64,000 nucleotides of DNA, taken from assembly GCA_001792895.1 (NCBI GenBank), contig MARA01000005.1, positions 1,426,001 through 1,490,000 on the forward strand, given 5' to 3'. The position numbers and the translations under genes were made by a program. Shown piece after piece: positions 1 to 11,899 of this stretch (position 1 is the first letter of the stretch; each line of letters opens with the position of its first letter). The notes beneath the pieces are model-generated. The model saw nothing but the letters and a program-made list of their open reading frames with translations. It was not told where the DNA came from and did no database searches. Origin of the DNA: Lentinus brumalis (Eukaryota > Basidiomycota > Agaricomycetes > Polyporales > Polyporaceae).

Positions 1-1132
1 AAGGTGGGTTGTTGCGGCGATTGTAATGTGCATTTGCATAATCATTGTATCTTGGACAGGCATACCTCTCCTCACCCAGAGCGACCCAGGGACCGAGAAT
101 GTTGGCATTGCCAATTGCCACACGAACATCCGTCATGAGCTCGATCCCTCCCTTGCAGAGACCAGGCAGCACCGGTGGATGCGGATGAAGGCCAACATCA
201 AACCTGAGATTGTGTGGTCTATTCTCCGTCGCATGTGGTCGCCTGGCTTTGAAAATTGTCTGCAGGAAGGCCTCGGTGTATATTACGATCCGGAGGATCC
301 CATGGAGAGGTACGTCAACAAGCGATGATTTGCCGACCAACCTACAACTCACAGTCATGTAGATTGTTATTTCTGTGGCTTGCAGTGCCATGGCTTCAGG
401 CTGAACTCGACAGTTGGGTGGCCCAGTTCAACAGTACCCAGCGTCGTAAAGACAAGCACAAGATTCTCCCGCAGGGCATCCCAGACCTTGTAACCCGCAA
501 GCCGGAACGCTACCAGATGCTCGACTTTAAGGTTCGTGGTGTTCACTTTCCCGGTGTCTTACCCGCACATCAAATGTTTGAATACTCCACATTAGGTCAC
601 AGTTCAGCCTGAGCTGTTCGATCGCATGGAGGCAGCATGGGCCCCGCCCGATCATGCAGTTTTCCAGCTCGTCCCACCCGAGTTCGGGAACATCATGACC
701 AATTTGTACCAAAATCTCGGGTCGCCGGTGGTGCAGCGCGAGACGTTCTGGCCTGTCTACAACGCCATGCATGACGCGATGGCCCAGGCAGTGGCAGCAG
801 AACAATTTCAGGAGGATATCCACACCCGTGAGCGGGTGGAAGAGGAGGAGGTTGAGCCTTTGCCGGGCTTGCGGGAGATGCGTCTGGGCGGACAGGGACC
901 TCATGGGTTGTATGCCGGCGGAGCAGCTGCGCCTGCCGTACCTGCGTCATTTGAGAAGTGGTACAAGGCTAACCATGCGCCCGAGGATGTCCATGATGAT
1001 GGGACTGATGGGGAGGAAGACGGTGACGAGGATGAAGGGGACGAGTCAGATGACGAGTACCGTGTCCAGGCAGAGTTCTCGGACGACGAGGATTACGACC
1101 CTGTGGCAGCGTCTTTTACTGCTTGCTCCTAA
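1..1132 (+). CDS. Integrase-core (rve-like DDE) protein, 5' truncated by window edge
   Basis: C-terminal part of a basidiomycete protein with a retroviral-integrase-type catalytic core; the start lies left of the window. Exons read as 60-309, 363-531 and 608-1132, with small introns (310-362 and 532-607; probably also 4-59). The first exon carries QSDPGTEN, whose Asp fits the second catalytic acid, and about 40 residues later NIKPEIVW, whose Glu fits the third. The next exon contains LAVPWLQAELDSW, typical of this family. The C terminus, from about 970, is rich in Asp and Glu (runs such as GDEDEGDESDDE). Such integrase-core genes are common and often multicopy in mushroom genomes; whether this one belongs to a Ginger-like DNA transposon or is domesticated cannot be told. 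It converges with the unknown gene that ends at 1771. Confidence 0.72.
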
Positions 1133-1770
1133 TGTAATCGCCGTTACTACTCATGTGCATACTACATGTGGTGGGATGTTTATACTGCAATTAGGGATGC
1201 AGATGTGCGCGCCAACCTCCGTGTTGCGTCTGAGGCGAACGAGTCAGCTTATTGTCACAGGGGCATTTCCAGAAGGATTTTGAGTAACATGAGAGATATG
1301 CCACACATACCATGGCACGAGTACAACAGTGACTGAATCCCGATGGCACGCATCAGCGCTGCTCCCGCCCGGCTGATGCAAGAGAGTGAGATGGGATGAC
1401 ATGGAACATGAAGGTGTTGACCGACCCAATCGTGAGATATCATTCCGGAGCCGTGATCAACATTTTTTGAGTCCATGTGATGCGACGGTATGACCACACC
1501 AAGGCCACCGCACTGGGTGTATGCATGTTCACTCGTGGAGGTTTTGATAACCGTCTGAATTGGGATCGGATTCGCGACCAGAGCAGTTCAGAGGAATAAT
1601 TTTGGGATGGGTTACGAGGGGCCGATGAGAGAGACATAACTAGATGTGGGTAGTTTGAGGATGAGCGTTGCAAAAAGCCTGAAATCAATACTATGGGCGC
1701 CTCCCCATCGAAGATGCATTGGCCAGTCTCGGTCTGTCTCGGTGTAAGACGGTGTAACTACAACATCATG

Positions 1771-3926
1771 TCAAGTATGTATAAGCGCATGCCCCTTATT
1801 GTATTTGCACAGTATATGCTCCAATGCGATCTCGTCAAACCCAATAGCCGACTTGACAACTGAGGACAATCTCTGGTCAAGAAACTCGTACACACGTATA
1901 AACCCTGCGACAACCTCTTCTACAGATGCATTCATCCCAGAAATTTGATTGCTGGTAATCAAGCCCTTGAATGATCCCTTCTTGTTTTTGTGCACCACAC
2001 GAGCCACCTCCGCGCAACTGGGACGTTCTACTATGCCGGCGTAGTACATATCACCAGCAAGCAAAAAGGCAGTCAATCCCCCTAGGATGGGGAACCGACC
2101 TCCAGCATGATGTTCTCCTGTCTCCGGATGGATCCAACCCACTCGCGCGTGCATCCAGTTCAAGAAGGCGGCAAACGGCACTGGTTGATCACCATGATGA
2201 TGACGAAGTTGTACATATTCATGCTCCTTGTCAAAGTACACTCGGGCGAAGATGTGGCCGCGATCGCGACGATCCACCTGAGGATTCCCATATGCTTTCT
2301 GATTGAAGAAGATATCTCGAGAGTTCACATCGTCTTTGTTGAATCCGTGCGTCCGTAAGAATGCCTCCCACGCTGCCAGGTCTGCATAATATCCATTGGA
2401 CAACGTCAAGGCTCGCGAATGGAACGTCAGTCCACGGAATATTGCGCAACTAGGAAACGACCCTGGTTGTCCCTGTTGCAGCTGTGTGTATGGACCATGA
2501 GATCCACGAATGTGTGTTCTGGAAGGAGCGTGCTCGCGCAGAGGACTGTAGCGATCCAAGTCTTTCATGACAAAGGCTTGTAGCGGGGAGGGTTGTTCGG
2601 GACGTGCCTCATGAGCTAAGGCTGCCACGTCTTCGAGATATTTCAAGACTGAGTGCAAACCGCTGTCCTCCTGGGAGATTGATCGAGGTACCACTGCGCT
2701 TTGAGAACCTTTGGCATGATGGCGTTGCGGCAGGGACCTTTCCACAAATGAGGGAGGGGTCGGCGGACCACCGTGCAAGACAGTCTCGACGAATGTCTGT
2801 ACCTCTTTGTGCAATGTGGGATCGCACCGCTTCAAAGCAGCTGAGATGTCTTTCAGCGTACGAGCTTCATGGGACAGAGGGTCTGCCAAAGGGAGAGACC
2901 GAAGGTTTGCAACGAATAGATCCAGATCATTGATCCTGAGACTGGACGCCTTCTTTTTACGGCAGCCAAGGACGGAGGTCTTGATGGTCCGATAGGTCTT
3001 CCAAACCCCATGAAGAAGCAACACCGATGCCTCCAAGTCGAACGTATGTAGGACGTGTATGACGTAGTATGACGAAAGAAGTTCGGTGTTCGATGGGAAG
3101 GATAACCATGTGCGAAGGACGTTCACCACACGAGTGCATACGGCTTCGGCGATTGTGACTCCTGATTTGCCTTCCGAAGATATCATGAACGATGGGCATG
3201 AACTGTCAAGGGGTAGGGGAAGATAATCTCCCGCGTTGACAGTGACCTGGCTGCGGGTGGTGACGGCGCGATATATCTCATGAACCAACTTGGTTAGCCA
3301 TTCGCCTGACCCTTCAGCCCATCCACCATGGCGGGGCTCATCCAAATTCCCGGCCTCCAGCTCCTGCACGACCGCTACCACATGATTGACGCAGTCGTGT
3401 ATTAACCAATGCCAGGCGCATACACTGCTCAACATTATATCTCATTGCCGGTGCCGCAGAGACAGTTCTGAAACCTGTGTTCTCATGATACGGCTTTCGT
3501 GTTGAGGCCACATGCGAGAGAATATGGTAGCAAATTGCGAGGTGGTACGATCATTGGTAAGGATCGTTCGAAGGAAGGACATGTCATCCCCACTGGCCTG
3601 CATGCCATCAATGGAATGGGAGTGCGTGATTGTTTGAGCCATTTGCTCGAAGAAGTCCCACTCTGAGGCCAGATTGCTGCGACCAAAACATTCGAGAGCT
3701 TTCAGGAAAACTTGGGGCAGTTCAGGATCAACAATGATGGCGCAAATGTATAATTACAGACCTGGGGGAGACGAAGACGGTGGCGTGTTTTCTACTCCAG
3801 AGCTACCATGTGCATTCAAAGGCAACATCTCTACAGGGCAATGAGATACTGAACACACAACATTTTGACTGCGTCACGTACCAATTTGATCAGACAATCC
3901 GACCGAGCCAGAAGCGCGAGGTTCAT
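1771..3926 (-). CDS. Large protein of unknown function, directly downstream of the TET/JBP gene
   Basis: I do not recognise this family. The main exon runs from about 3424 to 1771 (about 550 residues). An upstream exon (about 3740-3475) encodes a segment with ECFGRSNLASEWDFFEQM. A likely first exon starts at ATG 3926 and ends at 3882 before a GTACGT donor. The join near 3425-3474 is out of phase with the obvious donor, so the splice there is uncertain (a donor at 3463 would fit). The protein is soluble-looking, with no membrane segment or Cys cluster, and has His-rich stretches (QLRHHHGDQP, TGEHHAGGRF). It starts only about 90 bp beyond the stop of the TET/JBP gene on the same strand, which suggests a linked pair. 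It could be a transposon-borne partner; that is inference from position only. Confidence 0.5.
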
Positions 3927-4017
3927 TGTTGCGAGGTTGATGAAGCGACGCAGTGGACACTAATATAGTCGTTATTCAATTTTTCTGCTGTTCTGCCGTC
4001 GAGCAATATATATACTA

Positions 4018-6417
4018 CTAACGTTGCGCATTGTAGGGACGATTGCCCGACACATTATCCGCCCATTCCTGTCCCTCTGATGCATCGTTTTCTGCGCCTG
4101 CAATGATCTGGTCCACCTCAAGCTCACTGCCAGATTCATTGTCTGTTGCAGTATTGGCAGTCAGTCAGCATAGCGGCAACTCTGGTATGAATATTTCTCC
4201 GACCTTCGTCACATTCACGGTCTCGCGTATCGCTCTCTTCATGGAACAAATGTTTGATCAAAGCTGAATGCACAGATTATCATTGAACATTCGTCTGAAA
4301 AGATGTCTGCAGCCGAACATACCTTCTTCGTCCTCATCCTCTGATTCAACCCCAAGCGTGTTTGAAGTGTCAGCAGTGCACTCGGAACGTGCCTTTTTGC
4401 GTGCCGAACCTAATGAATTTTCGGGTGAATTCAGACGTACAACGGGCCGTTATGAGATCCCAATCCCACCTGAAGATTCAAGCAGTGCATGCTTGCGCTT
4501 CGAAGGTTTCGAATGTGATACTAACACAACCACTGCTATTAATGACAGATAGATATGGGGACAAAGGCAAACATACCTCCTCCAAGTGCAGGCAAGAACG
4601 CAGATTGCTTGGTGATATGAGCTTGCCACGTACGCTCCGACTGTGCTCTTGTCTTGAAAAACTCTTTGGATTCAGGTCGGTGGCGCCATGTCTGAGGATA
4701 GATACGGTGGCCGGCCTCATCCTCTACAGAGATGCACTTGCGCATGGCATCAAGGTCAATCTGAGGCTTCAGATGTGCTGGTATTTGCTTCATGAAGAAG
4801 GCAAATTTGGCCGCAGCACCCTGATACACCCATTGCAGATAAGCCTCCCGTGACGTCAACCATGGCCCAGCTGACAACCAGTTTGCGTTATTGGTCCACG
4901 CAACCTCCTCATCATGGCTGTTGAAATTGAGTCTCCGGTTGCATGAGACTGAGGAATTGATGACACTTACGAACTGTGTATCATCTCCGGAGTCAGGCTG
5001 AACAATTGGTCCTGAGGCATAGCGCCGTAACTGATCAGGGACTCCCCATTCAACATCGCGTTGGACGGGTAAGCCACGAAAACAAGGCGATACGACCACG
5101 GCTTGGGCTTCTGACCGACAGGCGCGGTAGGAGGAGAGCCACCGTGCAAGCGACGACCATTGAAGCAAACGGCCTTCAAACCATCTTGCACTATGGACCA
5201 TGTGTGTGACACGTAAGTCTCATGCATGAATATTTGACACTGGCACTGGCAACTCACGAATGGCAGCTCCGACTTCGGCAAGCATGAACCAACCTGGATG
5301 GTCATCTTGATCCAGATCACTGAACGTAATCATGCAAGTATATCCGCCAGGAGAGTCGTGTTCATCTACATGCATGCCAGCGAGGGGGCCAAGGTCGTCT
5401 TGAAATTCGCTCGCTGACAAAACATCAGCAAATATCCAGAAAATAGATGGACATGATACCCACCAGCATTCTCGGTAGCCTCTTTTGTAGACGCGATATT
5501 GAGTTGAACCGTGGGGAATGCGCAGTTCTTGACACAGCCAATGCGAGGTAAATTCACAGCATCGGCTTGTTGCTCCAACGTCTCAGAAATGTACGTTGGA
5601 CCCGCCTGGAGGGCCGTCATAGCCAGAGGGGCAACTGCCTGCAATGGCGTAAGATAATGAGTAATTAGAATAGATATGAACGTACCTGAAGAGCCTCCAA
5701 GCGGATGTCATGATGAGTTGTTGCGCCAGCTTTCGGAATCTTCGCCCCGACCGTAGGTCCGACAAGATTGCGTGGAACTTGCACGCTTTGAGCCAGCGTA
5801 TGACACCGTTCAGACTTGTCAATGTGCTTCGCGTGTTCGCTGCATTCATACTGAGTACCGCCGTGCCACTCGCCATTAACAAAGCGAGGCTTGAGACCGT
5901 CCCGATCTTTCCGTTCGCCAAGAATGGAGAGCCGCGCTTTCGTCATGCTCTTAATAATGTCGGCTTCTATCAAGTGTCTAATCGAACTATCAGCATGCCG
6001 ATACCATGCTCCTGTCGAGAGATATACGCACTCGGGCAACACCCATGCTTGAATATTGTCATCGAGTGGATCGCCAGATCCAAAGACGTCCCGTGCGAAT
6101 AAGAAATCGCCCGCTACCATGCGAAAAAAGCCTGCAGACATGGTTAACAACAGCTGTGCACTGCTGGGCTTGCACAAATGACACAAACCTGCATCTTTCA
6201 CGCCTTTGTCCGTACCCGAAGGGAGTTTGAGAACGTCTTTGATGTAGCGATAGAACGCGCGACTGAAAGACGATTCGGTATTGTGCATGTAGATAAGAAC
6301 ACGGCCGACATCCCCTGAGAGATGCGACAGCAACGGATGACTATTGCATTCCCAAATCATTGGCAACACTGGGTCGCGCCCGGGCAAATCCAATAGACGA
6401 CCCTGCGGAGGCGGCAA
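4018..6417 (-). CDS. TET/JBP-type 2-oxoglutarate/Fe(II) dioxygenase (putative 5-methylcytosine or thymine oxidase)
   Basis: Exons in order: about 6417-5686, 5638-5464, 5413-5258, 5190-4971, 4932-4577, 4520 (or 4535)-4470, 4409-4323, 4142-4018; all listed joins are in phase. Exon 2 has AFPTVQLNIAS, typical of the fungal family. Exon 3 has MHVDEHDSPGGYT, supplying the H-x-D iron ligands. Exon 4 has RRLHGGSPPTAP, the distal His ligand, followed by YRLVFVAYPS, whose Arg would bind 2-oxoglutarate. The C terminus has basic, nuclear-signal-like patches (KPSKRKH, ARKKAR) and then an acidic tail. Family members oxidise modified bases in DNA; in mushrooms they are expanded and linked to KDZ-type DNA transposons. 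The true start is unresolved: no ATG opens exon 1, and 6402 looks like an acceptor (CCTCCGCAG). A generic 2OG oxygenase is the alternative. Confidence 0.78.
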
Positions 6418-8075
6418 AGGAGCACGAGCTGGGCCGCCGAATCCTGGTCAGTTCAACATACCACCTACAGAGGTGTGCAACATACGTGGAGCCGGGGGAG
6501 ACGTGTTGCCCTTCCGCGCAGTACGTGGATGTCGCGGCGGCATCTATATGTACGATCAGAATATTCCCGGACACCAACAGATGTAGACAACGCGCCTTGG
6601 TAACGCGATGAAGGAAGAGGGAGAACCTGAGGTGGTACAACCACCGTCAAGCGTGGAATGGTGATGTGAATATAGGGGTGGTCGTAGACGTGCGAGCGTA
6701 CAACCAATGTTGGTGTACGAACTTTGGTTGAACAGCTGTGGATGAGAATCAGACTGATGCGTGCATGAAGCATGACATGGCATGAAGCAAGACATACCAA
6801 CGTCGACTGTGAGATGGGGAGGTGCGAGACGAGGCGGGCGCAGTGAAAGTATGGGGAAGAGGTGGGGCGAGGCTGAAGGCATCCATGAGCTTATATAGCT
6901 GCAACATCGAGCGGAAACGCCGCAAATGGTGTGATGCAGCCATCAGACAGGGGCCCGAGGACGGAATCACAGGCCCATGCACCGGGTCATGTGGGTACTG
7001 GACAGGGGCAGAACTCCCGCCGGAGGGCGACACAGATCTGTGTCGCCCTCCGGCGGGAGTTCTGACATAGGGGGTGCCTTGTGTGTCGCCAACGAGCAGC
7101 TGAAGACGTGCAGGATGGTGACACACCTGCAGGTCTTCAGTGTTTGCAGGGGGTGCGAGTCGCATGCCGGTGGTTGGAATATGACGGCCTGCCGCTACGA
7201 GCCGGCAGGGGCTGCCAATGCCCATAGGATGGCAACATATTCGACGCACGAAACTGATACGCACCTGGGATGTTCCGACGCGACGCGGTGCGCATGTTGC
7301 CGTCCGGGTTCCTCACGGTGCTCTTGAATGCACGGGCCGCTCACCACCGCCTCGACAGTCCTCCTTGCGCCCCCAGCATCCCAGCGCAAACAGCGCCATC
7401 CGGTGTTGGTGGTGTTCGTCTTGCCGCCGTCTGCAGATCAGAGGTACGCGGTGTCGTGATCGGATGCGGGATTGGACGGTGTCCGCGCGAGGCTATGCAT
7501 AGCAAGCATCGTGTGAGATAGGCAGCGTAGAGGAGGGAGGGAGGACTCACCTGAGTGTCACTGCGGGCAGCTGTGACGATGCTGGAGCTTGCGCGCACCG
7601 CCGAGACGACATCAGGGCAAGTGAGCATGTCGTGCTCAACGTCTCGCACAGAATCGGCAGGTATGATGAGGGAGTGTGTGAGAAGGGAGCGTTCGAGCCG
7701 GTGGCAGCATGGATGAGCGAACGCACGTGCAGCAGCAGGCGCCCAAACCTTATTCCCGGTTTGGAAACCAAAACATATGTCAGCTGGACTTTGATTGACT
7801 TGCTACAGCCCACCACCATCGCACGAACTTCTGAAGATCCACCCTCGGCGTGAGTGCGCTCTGGCTTCATACGGCGCAACGGTACTCACAGAAGCGTAAT
7901 CACCAGGGGATATCATATTGCGTGTACGCCGGTGGACCGACCCCTGAGGATCGCACGTCGGCTGGCAAGGGTTGTACCCTTCTAGCGCACGCAGACGTCC
8001 AGTAGCTTCAGACACGCGCGTAACTCATCAAAACCGCTCCGAAGACTCGTGCAGTACGCCTCCGGCATCGCTACC
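6418..8075. other. Intergenic, no supported gene
   Basis: Only short, overlapping open frames on both strands with no recognisable protein. The stretch holds a perfect 56-bp palindrome (7009-7064) and, just after it, a 15-bp imperfect inverted pair (7100-7114 with 7126-7140, one mismatch). The left part may contain the unseen 5' exon of the TET/JBP gene. Confidence 0.5.
7009..7064. repeat. Perfect 56-bp palindrome (28-bp arms, no spacer)
   Basis: Bases 7009-7036 are the exact reverse complement of 7037-7064. The centre is AGATCT. The arms are GC-rich (CCCGCCGGAGGGCG in the left arm). Symmetry stops at 7008/7065. Confidence 0.97.
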
Positions 8076-9414
8076 ATGTCAGCCTCACAGGACTGGTACG
8101 TCTTTACATTGTGAACCGAGGCGGTATCTGACGAGTTTTGCGACAGGCGCAGGACTGCATATACGTTGGTCGACCATCGCGGACGGGTCTTTACGACCAC
8201 CAATGTCCCCGCCGCAATCCACTTGCCGCAGTCGGCCGATCCAAACCCAGAACTCAACAAGAACCTTCGCGAGCTTCAAAGGCCGCAATTCATGATTCCA
8301 CGGTTCCCTGAGATGCCCTTCCTCATGAACATCACACCTCTTGATGACCCGCTTCTCTCGCGTCTCGCCGTGCACGACGCATCCCTCCGCGCACACGAGT
8401 ATGCCTCAGGATGGGCGCTGCAAGATGATATCAGACATTCATGGACGCGCCTGGAGAAAGGCCTTTGCTATATTTCAGACGTGCTTTTCGAGGCCTTACA
8501 CTCGCCGGAATCACAGGCCGTCCGCAACAGAGAGAACTGGGAGACCCCGAGTGACTGCGGATACCGTGGAATGTTCAGCTCCGAGTATCGGGCGACTCGT
8601 GCAGCCCGGCGCGCTCACGTTGCGTTCCTGTTCCTCGCCGCACGATGCTCTTTGGCAGTAGCGGTGTGGCAGATGGCAGATCCGCCCGTCACCGGGACAG
8701 TGCCCGCATGGTACCGCTTCCTCATAGACCGGAATGTTCCCGTCAGCTGGGCCGACACCCTGCGACGCTCTGCTGTAACGGACTTCAATATAGGCATGCG
8801 CGTAGGGGCCGGTATCGATCTTTCCACCTGTCCGTGGCCCACATTGATTCCCACCCTCCGTGCTGCCCGTGTACCCTTGTATATGTACTGGGGTGGTGAC
8901 GACGCTGAATTAATCCTCATGCGCGCATGGCAGGACTTTCCGAACTTGCGCGATCTCATGCCAACACGCACAGATCTGGCCTGCGCACGCACTCATGCAT
9001 CCGGGAGGCTAGTATTTCACCTATACAAGGATTCAATATCGCGCGACCATCCAGACCCAGCAGGAAATCTGACGACTCCCCCGTTTGGTCCGTTCCAGTA
9101 CCCCGGAGAAACACGGGCTCAATTCTTCGCGCGGACAGAGAGATCCCAGCAGTCTCTGCGTCTGCGGGAGAAACCCGACGGCCTGGCCTTGCGAACCGCT
9201 CGCGAGAAGCATGTGACGGAAAGCCCTCTCCCTGATCGTCGCACACGAGTCTACATATGGACACGAGCTGGCAACATCTACCCAGACGCTCCGCTGAAGT
9301 GGCATGAGCAAGACTACAGGCTGGCCGTACCACCAAGCGCAGTTCCGAATCTATTCAAAGTCCACCCGCAGGCGTACCGCCGATACAACTCGTTCTTCAA
9401 CGAATGGGATCTGT

Positions 9415-9419
9415 GGTTT
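9415..9419 (+). repeat. Left target-site duplication of the LTR element
   Basis: GGTTT directly before the left LTR; the same five bases follow the right LTR at 15000-15004. Confidence 0.93.
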
Positions 9420-10165
9420 TGTTAAGACCGTGCGCGCCGGGACGAAGTCCGGGTGAAGTCCGGACGGAGTTACGGAGTTACGAAGTCCGGAACGAGACGC
9501 GCTGAGGGTGAAGACTTCGGCGAAGCTATTGATCAACGCCTTGAGGATCCACGAAGGTCTTCAATTTAAGACAGACAAGAGAACCGGGGTTTATACCGGA
9601 GCAAGCAACGAGTAAGAAGAAAAGCAAGAGATAATACCAAGCCAGAGAGAAGTCAAGCCAGAGGTAAGAAGTCAAGCAGAAGTCGGAGGTCGGAGGTCGG
9701 AGGTCGGAGGTCAGAAGTCCGGTCGGAAGGATCGGACGTTGAGAGAGAGCGAACAGGATAGATTGAGCTCAGAGTCGTAACGGGGAGTGTAACGAGATAT
9801 CAGAACTCAAGTCTAAGCGTGGCTACAGGAAGGCTTATATAGTAAAGTCCGAAAGTCCGGAGAGGAGTAGCCAAGACATAGGTAAGGAGGTACGGAACCG
9901 GAGTCAGGCGGAAGCAAATGATCAACCAATACAAAGTATAGTAAGATCGAATGAAGGGCGGATACAATCGAAGGATCGAATGAACGGAGTCTGATCACGG
10001 AGGCGGATGCAAGCGGAAGCAGATGGTCCGGAGTCCGGGTCAAGTAAGAAGACGATAAGGGGTGAAGTGATCGAGAATAGTATCACAGGTAAGAACGAAC
10101 CGGAGGTGCGGAGTCCGAGGTAGGTCCGGACCGGAGTTGGTGCCTTGTGGGCATGGAATGTAACA
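9420..10165 (-). repeat. LTR (3' LTR of the minus-strand element)
   Basis: Begins TGTTAAGACC and ends ATGTAACA. Contains a short tandem array of TCGGAGG units near 9687-9712. It matches 14257-14999 throughout except for one extra base in three homopolymers. Confidence 0.93.
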
Positions 10166-10182
10166 GTATCCCCCCACTGGGT
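10166..10182 (-). other. Polypurine tract of the LTR element
   Basis: The minus strand reads AGTGGGGGGATAC immediately before the 3' LTR, the expected place and composition of a plus-strand primer. The plus strand shows it as TATCCCCCCACT. Confidence 0.7.
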
Positions 10183-10330
10183 CCGAGCCCTCGAGGACCG
10201 ATAGGACATCCGCTGGAATGATGTTTCGATCGGACGTGTGATGACCGGAAGGATGACGATCGGACATGTGAAGGTTGGATGTGATGTTCGGAGTTGTGAA
10301 GGTCGGAAAGATCCGGATTTGGATACGGAC

Positions 10331-10337
10331 TATAAAA
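10331..10337 (+). promoter_or_regulatory. TATA box of the antisense accessory gene
   Basis: TATAAAA lies 52 bp before the ATG at 10389, just inside the element and pointing opposite to gag. Spacing and context fit a fungal core promoter. Confidence 0.55.
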
Positions 10338-10388
10338 GTCCGAGCCGGAGTTGGAGTGTTCAAACCCCTCCTTCTTCTTTGCCACAAC

Positions 10389-11539
10389 ATGCCCCCAAAA
10401 CGCAAGACGACATTGCCGCCCTACGCGTCCAGGAGGCTGAAGCCCAGATAGCCCTAGCCAGGGCCACCGTGGAGAAGTTGGAGGCCGAACGGATGGCCGC
10501 GGAGGCCGCACTCCGGAGGTCGGAGGCGGCGGAGAGAGAGGCGGAGAAGGCCAAGCAGACGAAGAAGAGAACCCCGACGAAGCCAAAGTCGACGGGAACC
10601 ACTGGTGGTGAGGAGCCGGAGACGAAACCCGCAAAGTAAGTCCGGAGGTCCGGAGATGAGGTCCGGGAGGACTGATCTTGTTTACAGGGTTCCGTGTTCC
10701 GTTTGTGTGAAGGCGGGGACGATTGCCGGTACAAGACCACCGGCAAGGCTGCCTCCTGCGTCCGGTGTCAGGAGAAGAAGACCGGGTGTACCGGCGGAAC
10801 ACCGCCTGACGGAGTCCGGACGTTGAAGCGCAAGACGAAGACGATCGTCGACAGCGACATCGAAGAGCTGGAGACGCCACCGCCACCGACGAAGAAGATC
10901 AAGAAGACGGAGGAGACTCCGAAGGCCGGTCCTTCGAAAGGGAAGGAGCGGGCGGACCCGCAGCCGGAGCCGGAGGTCGAGAAGATCGAGCCGAAGAAGA
11001 CTCGAGAAGACTCCCTCGACACTCGGGACCTCTTTCTGAGGGTCCTGCACGAGATGTCGGGGTGCCGGTCGGAGATGCGGAGGTTGCATCAGGAGGTGGG
11101 GACTCTCCGGAAGGAGATGACGGCGGTCCGGAGCAACAACGAGGACCTCCGCGATGAGATGCGCCATCTCCGGATGGAGATGATGATGGTCCGCCAGGCC
11201 GTCCGGACGCTGGACGACGTCCGGGATAGGACGACCGTCCTGGAGGCCTACCTCGGCCCGTTCATGCAGGGCCAGCGTCGGGACCGCGAAGGACTCCTGA
11301 GGGTTCCGGGAGTGGATGCGGACCCGGATTACGAGCCGGAGGCGGAAATGTCCGGAGAAGGGTCGAAGGAAGGTGAGGAAGGCGAAGGGACCGGGGAGAG
11401 TTCAGAGGGGTCGGATGGGCAGAAGTCCGGTAAGGAGCCGGAGGAGGCGGATGAAGGGTCAGGAAAAGAGCCGGAGGGCTCAGGGAAGGGCCCGGAGGGC
11501 CCAGGAAAGGGGCCGGAGGTCCAGGGTCCGAAGAACTGA
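10389..11539 (+). CDS. Antisense accessory protein of the LTR element: Cys cluster plus coiled coil
   Basis: Two exons, 10389-10635 and 10688-11539, joined by a GTAAGT...ACAG intron. From ATG 10389 the frame fits the rest only if the A run at 10397-10400 were one longer; then it reads MPPKTQDDIAAL and an alanine/glutamate-rich heptad helix. Exon 2 needs one more G at 10715-10718. With that, the cysteines read C-x2-C, single Cys, Cys, C-x2-C, Cys (CSVC ... CVRCQEKKTGC), a probable zinc-binding cluster. Next come a basic stretch (TKKIKKTEE), a second coiled coil (residues like RSEMRRLHQEVGTLRKEM) and an acidic Gly/Glu/Pro tail. No pol function is visible. DNA or RNA binding is inference from the Cys cluster. 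Both shifts are single-base homopolymer changes and may be sequencing errors. Confidence 0.62.
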
Positions 11540-11899
11540 ACGGAGTCCGAAGTCCGGACGTCCGTGTAGATAGAAAGAATTTGAAGGCTTTTCTTGACTG
11601 AAACTGAGTGAAGTCTGAAAGAAGGCAATAAAAAATCAAGACAGTGAGTAATAGTGGGTGAAGGTCAGATGTTTTGTATAGTATGGATGTATGTAGTCAG
11701 ATCAAAACCAATAGGAATGGGTAAGAATGAAAGAATAGCCGAATCAAAAATGAGTGATAAACAAGAAAGAGTAGTAAGTAACCAGAGTGAAGCAAAAGGT
11801 CCAAACTTGTCCGGATAGACCGATAGAAGTCCGGAAGGACCTCAACGGAGTCCGGGGAGGTGGATCTAGACTTCCGAGCGGACAGGATGTCCGATCCGG

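Noticed and set aside
1..6417. KDZ transposon around the TET/JBP gene
   Set aside because: No KDZ transposase motif and no terminal repeats were seen inside the window; the idea rests only on what is known of the family.
6465..7900. Many 60-170 codon open frames on both strands
   Set aside because: They overlap each other, have no recognisable motif, and fit chance frames in GC-rich DNA.
10083..10886. 267-codon minus-strand frame in the LTR element
   Set aside because: Shadow of the accessory gene and LTR; low-complexity, no pol motif.
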